A DNA stretch of 20,628 nucleotides from an uncultured Clostridia bacterium (lineage in GTDB: Bacteria; Bacillota; Clostridia; UMGS1810), in contig CAJLYL010000024.1 of the NCBI GenBank assembly GCA_905210855.1, positions 1 to 20,628 on the forward strand. The letters run 5' to 3'. Both the position numbers and the translations under genes were made by a program. Shown in pieces: positions 7,074-15,863 of the stretch; position 1 is the stretch's first letter, and each line of letters opens with the position of its first letter. The notes beneath the pieces were generated by a model that was given only the letters and a program-made list of their open reading frames with translations, made no database searches and had not been told where the DNA came from.

Positions 7074-7496
7074 TTACTCAAATTTATGATTCTTGTCCTT
7101 GGGGTTTACGATATCTCTCCAATCCAAATCACCGCGCTCAAGCCCGTGGATGAGCACCTCAGCCGTCGCCACGTTTGTGGCAAGCGGAATGTTGTATATG
7201 TCGCACAGCTTCATAATGGAGGCAACTTCCGGCTCATGTGCCTGCTGACTGAGGGGGTCTCTGAAAAACAGCACGAGGTCTATCTCGTTGTACGCGATTC
7301 TTGCGCCGATTTGCTGGTCACCGCCCTGCGAGCCGGCAAGAAATCTATGTACATTCAGACCGGTTGCATCAACAATCAATCCGCCGGTAGTTCCGGTCGC
7401 TATCAGATTATGCTTTTCAAATATACCCTTGTATGCAATGCAGAATTGTACCATGAGTTCTTTCTTTTTGTCGTGAGCTATCAATGCGATATTCAT
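7074..7496 (-). CDS. mgsA: Methylglyoxal synthase
   Basis: MgsA converts dihydroxyacetone phosphate to methylglyoxal and phosphate, a bypass that relieves sugar-phosphate build-up when phosphate is short. The 140 residues show the family's ATGTTGGL phosphate loop (33-40), GGDQQIGA with the catalytic Asp60, FFRDPL with Asp80, HEPE with His87, and NIPLATN. At the position I align with E. coli Asp101 there is Glu90 instead of Asp, a conservative change at a residue thought to be important. AGGAGG (7505-7510) lies 8 bases before the ATG. It is the last gene of the ten-gene minus-strand run, 15 bp after the MinD-like gene; mgsA at the end of the mre/min cluster is a familiar clostridial arrangement. 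Confidence 0.95.
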   Translation of the reverse strand: MNIALIAHDKKKELMVQFCIAYKGIFEKHNLIATGTTGGLIVDATGLNVHRFLAGSQGGDQQIGARIAYNEIDLVLFFRDPLSQQAHEPEVASIMKLCDIYNIPLATNVATAEVLIHGLERGDLDWRDIVNPKDKNHKFE

Positions 7497-7511
7497 TATT
7501 TATGCCTCCTG

Positions 7512-8273
7512 TTAAATAAATTTCTTAAAAACTTTATAGTAAGGTGATTTGTAGTTAAAATCAACCGAACAAACTTGTTTTCCCGATATGCGTCGGGCGA
7601 TGTTTGCAGCTGCCCGTGATATTTTCAGCAAATTTTCCGCTGCGGCAGGTACTCCGCGGCTTTGCGCAATCTCCGCTTCGGGCTCAAAGGGGATAAGTCC
7701 CAGCGGCTTTACGCCGCAGCCGTCGCAGATGTCGTCCGCGTTTTCCCAAACTCCGCTTTCAATCAGCTCCGGGATTATTTTGTTTATGACGACGTATGTT
7801 TTTTCAAAGCTGCCGAGCTCGCCGCACAGCTTGCCGAGACAGCGCACCGACGCGCGCGACGGCGACGACACCAATATCATCGTGCCGCATGACGTTACGG
7901 CGGTTTTGGCAAAGGCAGGCGGAATGTCTGCCACGATGTAGTCATATGACGTCAGCTGCGCAAGCTTTTTTATCGCGGCGGCGCAAAAGCCTGCGTCAGC
8001 CTCGGCTGTTTGTGACGAGGTTATAAGGTCGAGCCGATCCCACGCCGTATTCACGATTGCTTTCGCAGGGTCGCAGGTGCCCGATATAATGTCGTTTAAA
8101 TTAAACACGCTGTCGTCCTGCACGCCGAATGTCAGATCGAGCGTGCGCCGCCCGATATTCAAATCCGCCGCCAGGCAGCTGCCGCACTCCGCCGAGAGCG
8201 CATAGGCAAGGTTTGCGGCGACAAATGTTGCGCCGTCTCCGCCTTTGGGGGATGTCACACATATCAGCTTCAT
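7512..8273 (-). CDS. Divergent MinD-like ATPase (ParA/MinD family) lacking the P-loop lysine
   Basis: The 253-residue protein shows MinD descent: SPKGGDGATFVAANLAYAL at 8-26 (deviant Walker A), ADLNIGRRTLDLTFG at 36-50 (matching the MinD D-x-D-x-G-x-R-N-L-D-L stretch), and a Walker B-like YIVADIPP with Asp115. Signature Lys10 is kept, but the second P-loop lysine of KGGxGKT is Ala15, as in CpaE/TadZ-type relatives, so ATP turnover is doubtful. The C-terminus (SPYYKVFKKFI) is a short basic-aromatic helix like a MinD membrane-targeting sequence. By position, between mrdA and mgsA, it fills the usual min slot, but minC, minE and rodA are absent. It may act as a membrane-bound positioning or scaffold protein. 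GGAGGT (8283-8288) precedes the ATG. Confidence 0.82.
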   Translation of the reverse strand: MKLICVTSPKGGDGATFVAANLAYALSAECGSCLAADLNIGRRTLDLTFGVQDDSVFNLNDIISGTCDPAKAIVNTAWDRLDLITSSQTAEADAGFCAAAIKKLAQLTSYDYIVADIPPAFAKTAVTSCGTMILVSSPSRASVRCLGKLCGELGSFEKTYVVINKIIPELIESGVWENADDICDGCGVKPLGLIPFEPEAEIAQSRGVPAAAENLLKISRAAANIARRISGKQVCSVDFNYKSPYYKVFKKFI

Positions 8274-8292
8274 ATATTATGCACCTCCGCGG

Positions 8293-10359
8293 TTATTTTA
8301 TCAAGGCATTTTTTACTTCCGCGTCCTTATCCGGCGGCTCGTTTTCGCCGAAAAGGTCGAAGTATTTTTCGTATATGGTCTTTGCAATAGGTGCAAGCGC
8401 CGCGCCCGAGCCGGCATTTTCCACTACTATGGCAACCGATATCTGCGGGTTCTTATACGGTGCATATGATGCGAACACACCGTTTGCCGAGCCTTTTGCC
8501 ACCTGAGCCGAACCCGTCTTTGAGCAGACCTCTATGGGGAAGTCGGCAAATATGGACGCGGTACCGTCCCTGTCGGACACGAGCCTCATGCCGTGCGTCA
8601 CGGTTTGCTGCGTTTCGGGGCTCATTGTCACCTTGTTGAGCACGGTCGGCTCCTCGGTCACCACGGACTCGCCGGAGTATATGTTGCGCACATTCTTAGT
8701 CAGCCTCGGTTTGTAGCGCGTGCCGCCGTTTGCTACGGTCGCTATATAGTTTGATATCTGCACGGGGGTGAACAGGTTGTACGACTGACCTATCGCCATT
8801 TGCAGATTGTCGCCCGGGTACCACGGGGTATTGAAATTGAGCTTTTTATATTCGGCGTTTGCCAGCACGCCTTTTGATTCGCCGTCCAGCTCTATGCCGG
8901 TAAGCTCTCCGAGACCGAATTCCTTTGCGTGGTTGTACATCTTTTCATAGCCGAGCCGCTTGCCGACCTCATAGAAATAGTAGTTACACGAGTTCTGAAT
9001 CGCTGTCTCCACGGTCATTCTGCCGTGGGTGGTGTGGGTGTCCGTCCATATCCAGCAGTTGAATTTTTGGTCGTAGTATTCATAGACGCCCTTGTCCTCT
9101 ATGACCTCATTTTTGGTGATTACCTTTTCCTCCAGCCCGGCAATCGCCGTGAGTATCTTGAACACCGAGCCCGGGGCATACACGCCGCTTATGGCTCTGT
9201 TGAACATGGGGTTAAGCTTGTTTGACAGCAGCTTGTCGTAGTCGTCGTCAAACCTGACTATGTCGTATGTCGGGTAGCTCGCCATGGCGAGTATGTCGCC
9301 TGTGTTTACATCGGTCACCACAACAGCTCCGCCGCCTGCGTCCGCTCCGGCGCGGTTTTTCTTTTCAACGCCCTTTGCCCTTATCTGAGCAATGGTGTCT
9401 CTGAGTGCCTGCTCGGCAGTCTGCTGCAAATCTATGTCTATGGTCAGCACCACGTTGTTTCCGGCGAGCGCCGGCACATCGCTTGTCTTGCCGTCCTTGT
9501 CGCTCACGGTTTGCAGGGTGCTGCGCACTCCGTTTGTGCCCTTTAAGTATTTTTCAAGGCTCTTTTCAAGCCCGTCCTTGCCTATCATGTCGTTTAAGCC
9601 GTAGTTGCTGTCCTTGAGCGCCTCATATTCCTCGCGGTAGATTATGCCCACTCTGCCCAGCAGGTGAGAGGCAACCCCGGGATATGCATATTCGCGCACG
9701 GGTCTTGTCACCACGCCCACGTTTTTGAAGGTGTCGCTGTTCTCCTCAATCTCGGACACAGTGGCGAGCGATACATCGGAGGCGATGGTAAACGGTGTGC
9801 CGCTGCCGAAGCCGCGGTTTTCCATTTCATACCTCACGCCCACTATGGTGCGCAGCTCGCTGTCGGAATAACGTCCGGCTATCTCGTATTTGTCGGCAAG
9901 CACATTTACGCAGTCTTTTGCGCTTGCGTTCTCCGCCGCCTTTACAGAGACTTTGAATTCGCTTATTTTTTGATTGCGCTCGTCGCCCTCGTAGCTTGCA
10001 AATTTGAAATCGCGGCTGTCTTTTTCTATGGGTAATGTGTCGGCGTATTTTTCTCCGGCTCTGTCAAACAGGGCGGTAAGTTTTAATATTATGTCATTCA
10101 GCTCGTCATATGAAATGCCGCTTTTGTACATCTCGACGGCAAAACCCTGCTTGTTGGTGACAAGCGGCTTGCCGTTTCTGTCCATCATTATGCCGCGCGG
10201 CGCCTCAATTGTCTCCTGCGACACGAGTCTGTTTTCCGACTGTACCCGATATTCATTGCCCATCACCACTTGCAGCTTTACCAGCCGAAAGAGTATGGCG
10301 CAGAATAAGCACAGCGCCAATATATTCAAAATAAGTCGTTTGTTTCTGAAAAAAGCCAT
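8293..10359 (-). CDS. mrdA: Penicillin-binding protein 2 (elongasome transpeptidase)
   Basis: This class B transpeptidase cross-links peptidoglycan during cell elongation, normally with RodA and the MreBCD scaffold. The 688 residues comprise a cytoplasmic tip, one membrane anchor (about 8-30), the pedestal domain opening with EAPRGIMMDRNGKPL (52-66), and a C-terminal transpeptidase domain. The three catalytic motifs are intact: SVFK at 398-401 (nucleophile Ser398), SCN at 457-459, and KTG at 614-616. The ATG follows the mreD stop with no gap, and AAGGAG (10367-10372) lies inside the mreD 3' end, suggesting coupled translation. The partner gene rodA, often nearby, is not in this window. A sporulation PBP (SpoVD) is less likely because there is no PASTA domain and the neighbours are mre genes. 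Confidence 0.95.
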   Translation of the reverse strand: MAFFRNKRLILNILALCLFCAILFRLVKLQVVMGNEYRVQSENRLVSQETIEAPRGIMMDRNGKPLVTNKQGFAVEMYKSGISYDELNDIILKLTALFDRAGEKYADTLPIEKDSRDFKFASYEGDERNQKISEFKVSVKAAENASAKDCVNVLADKYEIAGRYSDSELRTIVGVRYEMENRGFGSGTPFTIASDVSLATVSEIEENSDTFKNVGVVTRPVREYAYPGVASHLLGRVGIIYREEYEALKDSNYGLNDMIGKDGLEKSLEKYLKGTNGVRSTLQTVSDKDGKTSDVPALAGNNVVLTIDIDLQQTAEQALRDTIAQIRAKGVEKKNRAGADAGGGAVVVTDVNTGDILAMASYPTYDIVRFDDDYDKLLSNKLNPMFNRAISGVYAPGSVFKILTAIAGLEEKVITKNEVIEDKGVYEYYDQKFNCWIWTDTHTTHGRMTVETAIQNSCNYYFYEVGKRLGYEKMYNHAKEFGLGELTGIELDGESKGVLANAEYKKLNFNTPWYPGDNLQMAIGQSYNLFTPVQISNYIATVANGGTRYKPRLTKNVRNIYSGESVVTEEPTVLNKVTMSPETQQTVTHGMRLVSDRDGTASIFADFPIEVCSKTGSAQVAKGSANGVFASYAPYKNPQISVAIVVENAGSGAALAPIAKTIYEKYFDLFGENEPPDKDAEVKNALIK

Positions 10360-10848
10360 TTAAAAACTCCTTACCTCATCTTCTCCCAAATACCTTGCCC
10401 ACCACATCAGCGCAGCGGAGGCAGCCATGTTGTACAGCGCCTCAAACGATGTTACGGCCCATATTGTGCCCGCCGTTACTCTGCCGAATATGAAATACAG
10501 CAGAAAAGCATATATGCTCTCATAAACCAATGTGGTGACACCGACGCATATAAGCACGGTGAATATGTTGCTCTTGACATAGCCGGAGGTCAGGCACGAC
10601 AGCCCGAGCCCGACATACATCATCATTATGGAATTGAAACCGATGCTGCTTGCCTGATAAACGTCGAAAACCAGCCCTGCGGCTATTGCAAACACGGTTG
10701 CCGGCACCGGGTCGGCATACATACTGTAACATACGGTGAACACCAGCACAAGGTTGGGTATTATGCCCATTATGCGCAGGTGAGGGAACAGCGTTGTCTG
10801 CATTACTACCAATATTATCAGTGTAAGATATGTCAAAAACTTTTTCAT
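10360..10848 (-). CDS. mreD: Rod shape-determining protein MreD
   Basis: A 162-residue integral membrane protein with about five hydrophobic helices, short loops, and the family-like segment GLVFDVYQASSIGFN in the middle (about 58-72). MreD links MreC, RodA and PBP2 in the elongation complex. Sequence conservation in this family is low; the call rests on size, topology and its place between mreC and mrdA. AAGGAA (10855-10860) overlaps the mreC stop and precedes the ATG, so the genes are coupled. Confidence 0.9.
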   Translation of the reverse strand: MKKFLTYLTLIILVVMQTTLFPHLRIMGIIPNLVLVFTVCYSMYADPVPATVFAIAAGLVFDVYQASSIGFNSIMMMYVGLGLSCLTSGYVKSNIFTVLICVGVTTLVYESIYAFLLYFIFGRVTAGTIWAVTSFEALYNMAASAALMWWARYLGEDEVRSF

Positions 10849-10858
10849 GTCGGTTTCC

Positions 10859-11683
10859 TTATTTTTTAATAATCATTACTTCCGATAGGTCGATAAAGTT
10901 GACCCCGGGTTCTATGACTGCCTCCTGCGACAGCCCTGATACGTCGTCATGCAAATCGACAATTCTGCCGATGTACAAGCCCTCGGGATATATGCCTCCG
11001 TTGCCTGCGGTCACGGCATAGTCGCCCGTCTCGGCATTGATGTCCTTTGACAGGTACTTCATGGCGCAGCGTTCTTCGTTCTGCAGCGACATATCTCCGC
11101 TGACAACCGCATTTACATTCAGTCGGGTTATCTTTGCGCTCACCGATACCGAGCTGTCTATTATCGTGACGATTTTCGACCAGCTTCTGCCGACCTCGTA
11201 TACATAGCCGACAAGCCCCTCGGGGGTTACTACGGCGCAGTTTTTTGTCACTCCGTCCACCAGCCCTTTGTTTGCGGTGAAGGTCTTTGACCAGTTTGTC
11301 AGGTCTGCCGCGATTATATCGGCGGCGATGTAGTCGTATTTATCGTTTTTTTCGCTCAGCTCAAGCAGCTGCCGCAGGCGGTTATTCTCGGCAATGAGCG
11401 AGTCGTTTTTGCGCACCTCGTTTTCGAGCGAGGCTACGGTCTTGCGCAGCTCCTCGTTTTCCCTGGCGTAATTTTTGTTTGAGCCGATTGTCGAGAAAAA
11501 TCCCGACACTCCGGAGTACACGTTGCCGAATGCCCTCTGAACCGGCGACACTATAAAGCTCACCGCATTGCTTACAAAGGGGATTTTGCCGCCGCTAACG
11601 GACGACACCGCCATTATGAGTATCAGCACAAGCGTCACCGCGGCTATAATTATCTTAAATTTGTTCTTTGCAAAAAAATACAT
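10859..11683 (-). CDS. mreC: Rod shape-determining protein MreC
   Basis: The 274-residue protein has one N-terminal membrane helix (about 9-29), a coiled coil (about 71-110; ENEELRKTVASLENEV), and an extracellular double beta-barrel domain carrying the family patterns NKGLVDGV, GLVGYVYEVG and GNGGIYPEGLYIG. MreC forms filaments outside the membrane that bind PBP2 and connect it to MreB. It starts 3 bases after the mreB stop, with a GAGGAT-type site in the end of mreB. Confidence 0.94.
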   Translation of the reverse strand: MYFFAKNKFKIIIAAVTLVLILIMAVSSVSGGKIPFVSNAVSFIVSPVQRAFGNVYSGVSGFFSTIGSNKNYARENEELRKTVASLENEVRKNDSLIAENNRLRQLLELSEKNDKYDYIAADIIAADLTNWSKTFTANKGLVDGVTKNCAVVTPEGLVGYVYEVGRSWSKIVTIIDSSVSVSAKITRLNVNAVVSGDMSLQNEERCAMKYLSKDINAETGDYAVTAGNGGIYPEGLYIGRIVDLHDDVSGLSQEAVIEPGVNFIDLSEVMIIKK

Positions 11684-11686
11684 ACA

Positions 11687-12700
11687 CTATCCTCTTCTTG
11701 CATTTATCATTACATTCCTCAGCATTTCCATCTGGTCGAGCACCGCGCCTGCGCCGAGCGCCACGCAGTCAAGCGGATTTTCCGCAATGTTGACCGGCAT
11801 ACCCGTCTGCTCTATGATGTGGCGGTCCAATCCGCGCAGCAGCGCGCCGCCGCCCGTCAGGGTGATGCCCCTGTCCATTATGTCTGCCGCAAGCTCCGGC
11901 GGAGTTTGCTCCAGGGTGGATTTTATGGCAAATATCAGCTGCTCCACGGGCTCGCGCAGGGCGTTTACTATGTCCGTCGTGGATACGCGCACATTCTTCG
12001 GCAGCCCCGTCATAAGGTCGCGGCCGCTCACTTCCTCATATGCGTCCTCCTTGGTTTCATACGCCGAGCCGATGTCTATCTTGAGCTTTTCCGCTGTGCG
12101 CTCGCCTGCCATGAGGTTGAACTTCTTCTTTATATAATTGATTATTGCCTCGTCAAAGTCATCTCCGGCTATGCGCAGCGATTTGCTCGTGACTATGCCG
12201 CCGAGCGATATCACGGCAACCTCGCTTGTGCCTCCGCCTATGTCCACAACCATGCTGCCCGTCGGCTCCTCCACCGGCAGATTTGCGCCGATTGCCGCCG
12301 CCATGGGCTCCTCTATGATGAATACTTCCTTGACCCCTGCGTTGAGGGTTGCCTCCTCGACGGCGCGTTTTTCAACCTCCGTCACACCGGACGGCACACA
12401 CACAATCACCCTGGGCTTGAGGAAGCTGTGCCCCTGGTTTGCCCGGGAAATGAAGTATTTGAGCATAGCCTGAGTTACGTCAAAATCTGCTATTACTCCG
12501 TCCTTCAGCGGACGGATTGCTATTATGTTGCCCGGGGTTCTGCCGAGCATTTCCTTTGCGGCATTGCCCACCTCGAGCACCTCGCCCGTGTCCTTGTTTA
12601 TCGCCACAACGCTTGGTTCATTTACCACTATGCCTTTTGATTTTACGTAAACAAGCGTGTTGGCAGTGCCCAAATCTATTCCTATATCTTTTCTTGTCAT
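11687..12700 (-). CDS. mreB: Cell shape-determining actin homologue MreB
   Basis: The 337-residue bacterial actin polymerises along the membrane and guides lateral wall synthesis. It shows the actin-fold ATP motifs: phosphate 1 loop IGIDLGTANTLVYV (7-20), phosphate 2 loop VVDIGGGTSEVAVISLGGIV, and the adenosine loop TGGGALLRGLD. PSVVAIN, RPLKDGVIADFD and FIIEEPMAAAIGA are also typical. A GGAGGA site (12708-12713) lies 7 bases upstream, next to the maf stop codon. Other actin-like paralogues (Mbl, MreBH) are possible by sequence alone, but the mreC-mreD-mrdA context favours MreB. Confidence 0.97.
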   Translation of the reverse strand: MTRKDIGIDLGTANTLVYVKSKGIVVNEPSVVAINKDTGEVLEVGNAAKEMLGRTPGNIIAIRPLKDGVIADFDVTQAMLKYFISRANQGHSFLKPRVIVCVPSGVTEVEKRAVEEATLNAGVKEVFIIEEPMAAAIGANLPVEEPTGSMVVDIGGGTSEVAVISLGGIVTSKSLRIAGDDFDEAIINYIKKKFNLMAGERTAEKLKIDIGSAYETKEDAYEEVSGRDLMTGLPKNVRVSTTDIVNALREPVEQLIFAIKSTLEQTPPELAADIMDRGITLTGGGALLRGLDRHIIEQTGMPVNIAENPLDCVALGAGAVLDQMEMLRNVMINARRG

Positions 12701-12703
12701 TAA

Positions 12704-13276
12704 TTATTCCTCCCCGAATTTGCGGATGAGCGAGTGCAGAAGATGCACCGGCAACCCGACAATATTGAAATAATCTCCCTCGATTTTTTTGACGAAAACC
12801 CCTGCGTATTCCTGGATTCCGTATGCCCCTGCCTTATCGAAAGGGGAGTAGGCGTCCACGTAGTATTCTATCTCCTCGGGAGGTATCTCGTCAAAATATA
12901 CGGTTGTTTTTTCGCAGGCGGTTATGCTCTCGGCATTTGCCGCTCTTACAAGCGCCACGCCGGTGTAAACACAGTGCGCCCTGCCGCTGAGCGATGACAG
13001 CATGGCTGTCGCCTCGCGCCGTCCGCACGGCTTGCCGAGGATTTCTCCGTCGGCGCACACCACGGTGTCCGCGCCTATGATGAGCGAATCCTTGCCGCAT
13101 TGCTTCACAAGCGACATTGCCTTGCACAGCGCAAGCTCCTGCACATAGAGCTGCGGTTCAAGGTTCTTCGGCACGGTGCTTTCGTCAAAATCCGATGTCA
13201 TCACCTCAAAATCCATGCCGATGTTTTCCAGCAGCTCGCGCCGCCTCGGCGATTTTGATGCAAGTATATATTTCAT
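12704..13276 (-). CDS. maf: Maf-type nucleoside triphosphate pyrophosphatase
   Basis: Maf proteins hydrolyse dTTP, UTP or modified nucleotides to monophosphates and have been linked to septum inhibition in Bacillus. The 190 residues open with the family signature ASKSPRRRELL (6-16), then IIGADTVV with the catalytic acidic residue, LGKP, and a C-terminal DKAGAYGIQEYAG and GDYFNIVGLP. These features fit the dTTP/UTP subfamily. Its ATG shares one base with the dut stop (TGATG), so translation is probably coupled. It precedes mreB by 3 bases, a widespread maf-mreB linkage. Confidence 0.95.
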   Translation of the reverse strand: MKYILASKSPRRRELLENIGMDFEVMTSDFDESTVPKNLEPQLYVQELALCKAMSLVKQCGKDSLIIGADTVVCADGEILGKPCGRREATAMLSSLSGRAHCVYTGVALVRAANAESITACEKTTVYFDEIPPEEIEYYVDAYSPFDKAGAYGIQEYAGVFVKKIEGDYFNIVGLPVHLLHSLIRKFGEE

Positions 13277-13731
13277 CAGTTCATTCCCGTAGAGCCGAAG
13301 CCGCCGGCTCCCCTTTCGGTTTTGTCAAGCTCGTCCACGGGGGTAAGCTTTACTTGGCTCACCGGCATTATGACAAGCTGGGCTATCCTCTCGCCGTTTT
13401 TGATGGTGAATACCTCGTTGCTTAGGTTTATCAGCCCGACTTTAATCTCGCCCGTGTAGTCGCTGTCGATAACGCCCACGCAGTTGGCAAGGGTGATGCC
13501 TTTCTTTATGGCAAGTCCGCTTCTTGCATAGACAAAAGCGCCGTAATCCGCGCTCGGCAGGCTTATTGCAATGCCCGTGGGCACAAGTGTGCGCCCGAGC
13601 GGCGGCAGAATGATGTCCTCGCTTATGCACGCCGACAAATCCATTCCGGCAGAGCCCTGCGTTGCGTAAAACGGCAGCCTCTTCTCTTTATTATGCTCAG
13701 TAAATTTGATTTTAACTTCTATGTTCTCCAT
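13276..13731 (-). CDS. dut: Deoxyuridine 5'-triphosphate nucleotidohydrolase (trimeric dUTPase)
   Basis: It hydrolyses dUTP to dUMP and pyrophosphate, keeping uracil out of DNA and supplying dUMP for thymidylate. The 151 residues contain all five motifs in order: GSAGMDLSA (26-34), ARSGLAIKKG (69-78), GVIDSDYTGEIKVGL with Asp89 (86-100), GERIAQLVI (113-121) and the glycine-rich RGAGGFGSTG (140-149). The start at 13731 is chosen because AAAGGA (13741-13746) is 9 bases away; an ATG at 13740 touches that site, and still longer frames would run into the upstream U32 gene. It overlaps maf by one base, so two nucleotide-sanitising enzymes are made together. Confidence 0.95.
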   Translation of the reverse strand: MENIEVKIKFTEHNKEKRLPFYATQGSAGMDLSACISEDIILPPLGRTLVPTGIAISLPSADYGAFVYARSGLAIKKGITLANCVGVIDSDYTGEIKVGLINLSNEVFTIKNGERIAQLVIMPVSQVKLTPVDELDKTERGAGGFGSTGMN

Positions 13732-13745
13732 TATTTTCATTCCTT

Positions 13746-15845
13746 TCAATCCGCGCGGTGTTCCACGCCTCTGTACCAGTGACCTCTCGTGAAAGCCGCG
13801 GACGGATATTTTTCTCTTTTTTGATACATTTTTAAAATATCGGCAATCTCGCACGGGGCTTCGGTGGTGAATATGAATCTGTAAGTGCTTATGCCGCTGT
13901 TTTTAAGCTCGTTTATTCTGTCACCCATGTAAACGGGCACGCTGTTGTACACGGTGTTTGTACACGATTGCCTGTCCGACCTGACGGGGAAGACTGCGTT
14001 TTTTCTGTCTTTGAGGAAGAAAAATTCATCCTTGCAGCCGCATTTTCCCGAGGCGCTTTTTCTCAGACAATTGCGTACCGTCATGAGCGGAAGCCTGCCG
14101 TACACCACCGCTTCGAGCGGTACGGGGCTTTCAAACTGCTCAAGCTGCGCCAGCGTAAGCTCAGCCGATACGCAAATCTCGTCTGCGCCGAGCTTTGAGA
14201 GCATAGCCGCCGAGTATTTGTTAAAGACATTCATGCTGAAATTGGCTATGACGCGTTTGCTGCCGAATTTCCCCAACTGCGATATGTTCGATATGCACAC
14301 GCTGTCAAGCTCGCAGTCGGACGTATCGTATTTTTTGCCGTCTCTTTCGATTGTCGGCATCATGAGCGCGAACACATCGCGGTTTTCATCGAAAAACTTT
14401 TTGTCGGCAAGGTATGTTTCACAGCCGATGTATATCCTGTCAAATCCTGTGTCATATGCGGCGCGCGCCTGCGCGGCGCTTATAACCGACGCCGACATGA
14501 GCGGTTCGCGGTGCGGCGTTTCATAGATTTCATCCTCAAATACGGCGTCCGATTTTCTGCAAAACGCTGCGCACAGCTTGTCCGCAAGCTCGTCTGCGGC
14601 GTTTCTGCGCAGCTCGTTTACCGTCTTTATCGGTATGTTGATGTCATCGTCAATCTCGCACGATATGCTCTCGGCATGAAACGGAGTTACGCCGAGCTTC
14701 TTTACCTGGGAGATGATTCTCTCCCTGTCGGTGGCGGTTCTCTGCGCCGCCTCGACCGGTCTGTCTCCGCGGCAGAGTGCGCAATGCCCTGCGCGCGTAA
14801 GTTCAATCTCGGGCAGCTCGCCCAATTTTATCTTGACGCGGCACTGCACTCCGACCGTCCGCTGAGCGGACAGGAGAGATTCGGCATATCTTTCGACCTC
14901 GGGGCGGATGCCGCGATAGATGTTGTCGTTGTTTTTGTCTTTATTGAGCATATGCGCGCCTGTTTTTTCATACGCATATCCGTTGGTGAAACCGCTGCGC
15001 GAGAAGATGTTTTCAAGCATCTCTCTGTCCTCGGGTGCAACTTTGCCGCCGCTGCGGTATTTATCGTACATATGAGTCACCAGTGCGACATACTCTTTGT
15101 TTTTCATTCTGCCCTCGATTTTGAGCGATGTCACGCCCATGTCTTTCAGACAGTCGATATCGTCAATCAGGCAGAGATCCTTAAGGCTCATGTAGTATTT
15201 GTTCTCCTCGCCCATAGGTCTGCCGTCCGGGCCGAGCACGGTGCAGGGCAGTCTGCACGGCTGGGCGCACTCGCCGCGGTTGCCGCTTCTGCCGCCGAGC
15301 AGCGACGACATGAGGCACTGCCCCGAATAGCACATACACAGCGCCCCGTGGGAGAAAACCTCAATCTCTGTATCGGTATTTTTTGTTATATATTCTATCT
15401 CGCCATACGACAGCTCACGGGAGAGCACCACGCGGCGAAAGCCGAGCTTTGCGGCGGCCTTTACACCGTCGAGATTGTGAATTGTCATCTGTGTGCTGGC
15501 GTGTATGCGAAAATCGGGGAAATACTTGCCGATTATGTACGCTATGCCCAAATCCTGCACTATGAGTGCGTCAACACCGACGGTGCGGCAGAATTTTATG
15601 AAGTCAAACGCCCTTTCAATCTCGGAGTTGAGTATAAGCGTGTTGAGCGCAACATACACTTTAACTCCGCGCAGGTGAGCATACCTTACCGCGCCGCGCA
15701 GTGCGCCGTTGTCGAAATTGGCTGCATTTGCCCTTGCGCTGAACGCCGCACCGCCGAGATACACCGCGTCCGCGCCGCAGTTGACCGCGGCGGTCAGACA
15801 TTCAAAATCTCCGGCAGGAGACAGGATTTCTATGTTGTTTGTCAA
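13746..15845 (-). CDS. Peptidase U32 family protein (RlhA/collagenase-like)
   Basis: The N-terminal half is a U32 barrel: NIEILSPAGDFECLTAAV at the start, GADAVYLGG, HASTQMTIHN and LSRELS. A conserved cysteine cluster (CMCYSGQC, then GRSGNRGECAQPCR) is thought to hold an Fe-S cluster in relatives such as RlhA, which hydroxylates 23S rRNA. A C-terminal extension of about 350 residues contains a DUF3656-like region and a second partial U32-like part with more cysteines (KCGC). True peptidase activity is doubtful for this family; rRNA modification is the better guess. A GTG at 15860 has no ribosome site, whereas the TTG at 15845 has GGGGTG 8 bases upstream and starts just before the conserved core, so I prefer it (699 residues). 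It follows zapA closely, as in many Clostridia. Confidence 0.88.
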   Translation of the reverse strand: MTNNIEILSPAGDFECLTAAVNCGADAVYLGGAAFSARANAANFDNGALRGAVRYAHLRGVKVYVALNTLILNSEIERAFDFIKFCRTVGVDALIVQDLGIAYIIGKYFPDFRIHASTQMTIHNLDGVKAAAKLGFRRVVLSRELSYGEIEYITKNTDTEIEVFSHGALCMCYSGQCLMSSLLGGRSGNRGECAQPCRLPCTVLGPDGRPMGEENKYYMSLKDLCLIDDIDCLKDMGVTSLKIEGRMKNKEYVALVTHMYDKYRSGGKVAPEDREMLENIFSRSGFTNGYAYEKTGAHMLNKDKNNDNIYRGIRPEVERYAESLLSAQRTVGVQCRVKIKLGELPEIELTRAGHCALCRGDRPVEAAQRTATDRERIISQVKKLGVTPFHAESISCEIDDDINIPIKTVNELRRNAADELADKLCAAFCRKSDAVFEDEIYETPHREPLMSASVISAAQARAAYDTGFDRIYIGCETYLADKKFFDENRDVFALMMPTIERDGKKYDTSDCELDSVCISNISQLGKFGSKRVIANFSMNVFNKYSAAMLSKLGADEICVSAELTLAQLEQFESPVPLEAVVYGRLPLMTVRNCLRKSASGKCGCKDEFFFLKDRKNAVFPVRSDRQSCTNTVYNSVPVYMGDRINELKNSGISTYRFIFTTEAPCEIADILKMYQKREKYPSAAFTRGHWYRGVEHRAD

Positions 15846-15863
15846 GAGTGAACACCCCACCGA

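Noticed and set aside
11819..12640. 273-codon plus-strand open frame opposite mreB
   Set aside because: It is a shadow of the highly conserved mreB; no ribosome site or recognisable motif.
13732..13854. Longer dut frame beginning at 13854
   Set aside because: It lies inside the U32 gene, encodes no dUTPase residues, and the AAAGGA site points to 13731.
14511..15851. 446-codon plus-strand open frame opposite the U32 gene
   Set aside because: It is the complement of a well-conserved U32 protein. Its translation is rich in Cys, His, Arg and Ala without domain logic, as expected of antisense frames in GC-rich coding DNA.
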